From Candidatus Magasanikiibacteriota bacterium (lineage in GTDB: Bacteria > Patescibacteriota > Patescibacteriia > Magasanikbacterales > GWA2-37-8), in contig CAIOJG010000032.1 in assembly GCA_903858555.1 (NCBI GenBank), positions 1-7,732 on the forward strand: a stretch of DNA of 7,732 bases, in the 5' to 3' direction. Made by a program: the position numbers and the translations under genes. Positions 5,712 to 7,732 of this stretch are shown in pieces (the first letter of the stretch is position 1; every line of letters begins with the position of its first letter). The notes under the pieces were generated by a model. That model worked only from the letters and a program-made list of their open reading frames with translations, had not been told where the DNA came from and did no database searches.

Positions 5712-6560
5712 TTATTGTATATTTTTACGATTGATAATTAAGCGGGTAAAGTTTGTTCCATCTTTTTGTGGGACTTTTTCAAATTCAATATCTACATTAT
5801 CGCCGTGTTCATTTTTTATATCCTCCAAAATTTCATGTATAACACCATTGAACTCTCTCACATCTCTTTTTTCATCATTACCAAAATCCACCGACATTTG
5901 CTCATCTTCTTCTAAATCTAGAAATAAAGGATACAGTATGGCTTTGCCACCCAGTTTTAAATGTTTATAAATATTTTCTAGAGCAGAATGAATACGTGTA
6001 GTCATTTCCAAACGCCATTCAAAAGGTGTTTTTTTAGATTTCCATTTTCCACGTCTGTCCTGTTCGTTATTCACAAACACATACGGAGTACTATAATTTG
6101 AAACAATGAAATCAAACTTTGGTTCATCCTGAACATTCAAACGCTCCGCCAAATTCATATTTTCCGCCGGAAGATTAAATAATTTCTTTGAATCACCATC
6201 AAGCACATCGGCCATATTTCCAGGACACATTTCGTCAATAGAAATAACTTTAGCACCATAGTATCTGGCCGCAATATCACCAAACCCACCCGTACTAGCA
6301 CCGACATCTAAAATATTTTTACCGCTCAATTCTTCCGGTCTGATATTTAAATTTCTTAAATAATTATGAAAAGCTTGCAAATTACTGGCCTCAGTCTGCT
6401 CTGGAGTAGCTTTTCGTTGATTAGGTACATCAAAAAGAATACCCGGCGATCTAGGAACAGGTTGAGCGTTAGATACAGAAACTGACGTTGGCTCAGTTTT
6501 TTCTTTTGGCTGCACATTAAAATCTAACGAGAACTGACTTTCTCCTGGTTTTCTTGTCAT
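5712..6560 (-). CDS. Class I SAM-dependent methyltransferase, target unknown
   Basis: This 282-residue protein is the first gene of the minus-strand operon. Residues 1-60 are polar, Pro/Gln/Ser-rich and probably disordered. From about residue 61 a Rossmann-fold methyltransferase begins. Motif I is ILDVGASTGGFGD (Asp85 to Gly94), Asp109 ends the second strand and would bind the SAM ribose, and FDFIVSNYSTPYVF (150-162) sits where the motif IV catalytic loop lies. LGGKAILYP (about 206) is the usual later strand. SNYSTPY resembles but does not equal the DPPY/NPPF motif of N-methyltransferases, so the acceptor is undetermined. The segment NEQDRRGKWKSKKTPFEWR is basic and could contact nucleic acid, which is speculation. 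The start is an ATG with no clear Shine-Dalgarno. It could act on RNA, protein or a small molecule. Confidence 0.75.
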   Translation of the reverse strand: MTRKPGESQFSLDFNVQPKEKTEPTSVSVSNAQPVPRSPGILFDVPNQRKATPEQTEASNLQAFHNYLRNLNIRPEELSGKNILDVGASTGGFGDIAARYYGAKVISIDEMCPGNMADVLDGDSKKLFNLPAENMNLAERLNVQDEPKFDFIVSNYSTPYVFVNNEQDRRGKWKSKKTPFEWRLEMTTRIHSALENIYKHLKLGGKAILYPLFLDLEEDEQMSVDFGNDEKRDVREFNGVIHEILEDIKNEHGDNVDIEFEKVPQKDGTNFTRLIINRKNIQ

Positions 6561-6597
6561 AAACTACATCAATTGATTATCCAATTATCTTATCATC

Positions 6598-6626
6598 TTA
6601 TTAAACTAATATCAAAATTTTATCAA
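6598..6626 (-). promoter_or_regulatory. Candidate promoter of the methyltransferase-msrB operon
   Basis: On the minus strand, TTGATA (6626-6621) is followed by 17 nt and TAATAA (6603-6598), giving a transcription start about 30 nt before the ATG at 6560. The -35 box is good and the -10 box is weak in very AT-rich DNA, so other positions are possible. Confidence 0.3.
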
Positions 6627-6652
6627 GAGCCCAACATGTGCTAATATATATC

Positions 6653-6680
6653 TTGACATCTATTTTATATATGTTAATAT
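6653..6680 (+). promoter_or_regulatory. Promoter of clpB
   Basis: A perfect TTGACA (6653-6658) is followed by 16 nt and TAATAT (6675-6680), immediately upstream of the CIRCE-type operator. Transcription would start inside the left operator arm (about 6687), leaving a leader of about 33 nt before the ATG. A vegetative-type promoter overlaid by a repressor operator is the classic layout of HrcA-controlled chaperone genes. Confidence 0.65.
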
Positions 6681-6709
6681 ATTATCACTCTATATGTTAG
6701 AGTGATAAT
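6681..6709. promoter_or_regulatory. CIRCE-type operator (HrcA heat-shock repressor site)
   Basis: ATTATCACTC (6681-6690), a 9-nt spacer, then GAGTGATAAT (6700-6709) form a perfect 10-bp inverted repeat. The CIRCE consensus is TTAGCACTC-N9-GAGTGCTAA; each arm here differs at one symmetric position and the 9-nt spacing is exact. The site overlaps the expected clpB start of transcription, so a bound HrcA would block it until heat or misfolded protein inactivates the repressor. HrcA itself is not in the window. Confidence 0.85.
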
Positions 6710-6719
6710 TACATACTTT

Positions 6720-7732
6720 ATGAACCCACAAAATTTTACCAACAAATCCCAAGAATTATTGCAGAAATCAGCCCAAATTGCGGCCCAAAACGGCCAAGCT
6801 CAGGTCAGCCCTCCTCACCTCTTTTTTGCCATGCTTGAAGACGAGGACAGCATTGTCGCCTCAGTATTACAGAAAATCGGCGTAAAAATCATGAATCTAA
6901 AGGCCCAAGCCCAAATACTAATGGAGCAGCTCCCAAAGCAGTCCGCCGTGAATGCCGGCTTTACCGGTCAAATCATGCTGGATCAGTCTATGATGTTTGT
7001 CTTTCAAAACGCGGCCAAAGAAGCGGAAAAAATGGGCGACGAATATATCAGCGTGGAACATATCTTTTTGAGCTTGATGACCGGTCGCAACCCCATTAGC
7101 GATGCCCTACAAAAAGAAAGTGTCACCTACGACCTCGCTCTCAAAGCCTTAGCCGAAATTCGCGGCACCCAAAAAGTAGATTCACCGGAACCGGAAACAA
7201 AATATAATGCCTTGGAAAAATACGGAAAAAATTTAACCGAACTAGCCCGCAAAGAAAAAATTGATCCCGTGATTGGTCGTGATGATGAAATCCGTCGCGT
7301 GATGCAAATCTTATCTCGTCGTACCAAAAACAATCCGGTCTTGATTGGTGAACCTGGTACTGGTAAAACTGCTGTCGTGGAAGGCTTGGCTCAGCGCATC
7401 GTCAATGGTGACGTACCGGAATCTTTAAAAAATAAAGAAATTATTGCCCTAGACATCGGTTCACTTTTGGCCGGCACAAAATTTCGTGGTGAATTTGAAG
7501 AACGTTTAAAAGCTGTACTCAAAGAAATAAATTCTGCTCCAGGAAAATATATTTTATTTATTGACGAGCTTCACACTATCGTCGGTGCCGGTGCATCCGA
7601 AGGTTCAATGGATGCTTCCAATTTACTCAAACCCATGTTGGCACGTGGCGAACTACATTGTATTGGTGCCACCACTTTAAAAGAATACCAAAAATATATT
7701 GAAAAAGACGCAGCTTTGGAAAGAAGATTTCA
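6720..7732 (+). CDS. clpB: ATP-dependent disaggregase ClpB, N-terminal part (runs off the window)
   Basis: ClpB is a hexameric AAA+ chaperone that threads aggregated proteins through its pore and works with DnaK. The window holds the first 337 codons, open to the edge. Residues 1-150 are the Clp N-domain, starting MNPQNFTNKSQELLQKSAQ as in ClpB, with two half-repeats. The first AAA+ module (NBD1) follows: the conserved entry GRDDEIRRVMQILSRRTKNN, Walker A GEPGTGKT (residues 210-217), pore loop KFRGEFEERLK with aromatic Phe255 where Tyr is usual, Walker B ILFIDELHT (Asp282/Glu283), and GATTLKEYQKYIEKDAALER near the end. The middle coiled coil, NBD2 and any ClpP-binding loop lie outside, so ClpC or ClpA is not strictly excluded, but the N-terminus and the CIRCE site favour ClpB. 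No Shine-Dalgarno is visible. The short opposite-strand frame at 7127-7333 is a shadow. Confidence 0.92.
   Translation, partial: MNPQNFTNKSQELLQKSAQIAAQNGQAQVSPPHLFFAMLEDEDSIVASVLQKIGVKIMNLKAQAQILMEQLPKQSAVNAGFTGQIMLDQSMMFVFQNAAKEAEKMGDEYISVEHIFLSLMTGRNPISDALQKESVTYDLALKALAEIRGTQKVDSPEPETKYNALEKYGKNLTELARKEKIDPVIGRDDEIRRVMQILSRRTKNNPVLIGEPGTGKTAVVEGLAQRIVNGDVPESLKNKEIIALDIGSLLAGTKFRGEFEERLKAVLKEINSAPGKYILFIDELHTIVGAGASEGSMDASNLLKPMLARGELHCIGATTLKEYQKYIEKDAALERRF

Noticed and set aside
7127..7333. 68-codon minus-strand open frame inside clpB
   Set aside because: It lies entirely opposite the conserved ClpB NBD1 coding sequence.
1..7732. CRISPR array, tRNA, rRNA or insertion sequence
   Set aside because: I saw no regularly spaced repeats, cloverleaf sequence, rRNA signature or transposase.

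Overview
The window is AT-rich DNA (roughly 27-40% G+C in the lines I counted) with short, tightly packed genes. Many start codons lack an obvious Shine-Dalgarno sequence, and stop-to-start gaps are often 1-5 nt. Gene content and protein style (a SIMPL protein with an N-terminal anchor, a DipZ-type thiol-disulfide transporter, stand-alone MsrA and MsrB, a one-domain MGMT-type alkyltransferase, a MazG-like hydrolase) suggest a Candidate Phyla Radiation / Patescibacteria-type bacterium from a metagenome. This assignment is an inference. The standard bacterial code fits, because TGA ends the small gene at 2567-2908.

Layout. (a) 1-2312, minus strand: a compact operon in the order msrA, a six-His/Asp membrane protein, an alpha/beta hydrolase and a SIMPL protein. 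It is read from a good sigma70-type promoter at 2343-2371. The last two genes are damaged. The hydrolase has lost an internal segment, and its C-terminus survives in another frame. The SIMPL gene runs into about 90 bp of G+C-richer DNA that encodes a YncE/YVTN beta-propeller fragment in a different frame, which looks like a chimeric contig end. (b) 2313-2965: a self-contained plus-strand unit of about 52% G+C. It has its own promoter (sharing its -35 region with the msrA promoter), a structured leader of about 165 nt with a perfect 14-bp inverted repeat, a 113-residue protein I do not recognise, and a strong terminator that can work on both strands. (c) 2975-6560, minus strand: a five-gene operon in the order methyltransferase, alkyltransferase, MazG-like hydrolase, DipZ-like transporter, msrB, ending at the shared terminator. 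(d) 6561-6719: a divergent control region with a CIRCE-type operator. (e) 6720 to the end, plus strand: the first third or so of ClpB, running off the window.

The functional theme is protection and repair. MsrA and MsrB reduce the two stereoisomers of oxidised methionine. DipZ-like proteins move reducing power across the membrane. The alkyltransferase repairs alkylated DNA, the MazG-like enzyme probably clears abnormal nucleotides, and ClpB (probably under HrcA control) resolubilises aggregated proteins. The most unusual piece is unit (b), which sits exactly between the msrB and msrA operons and differs from its surroundings in base composition.
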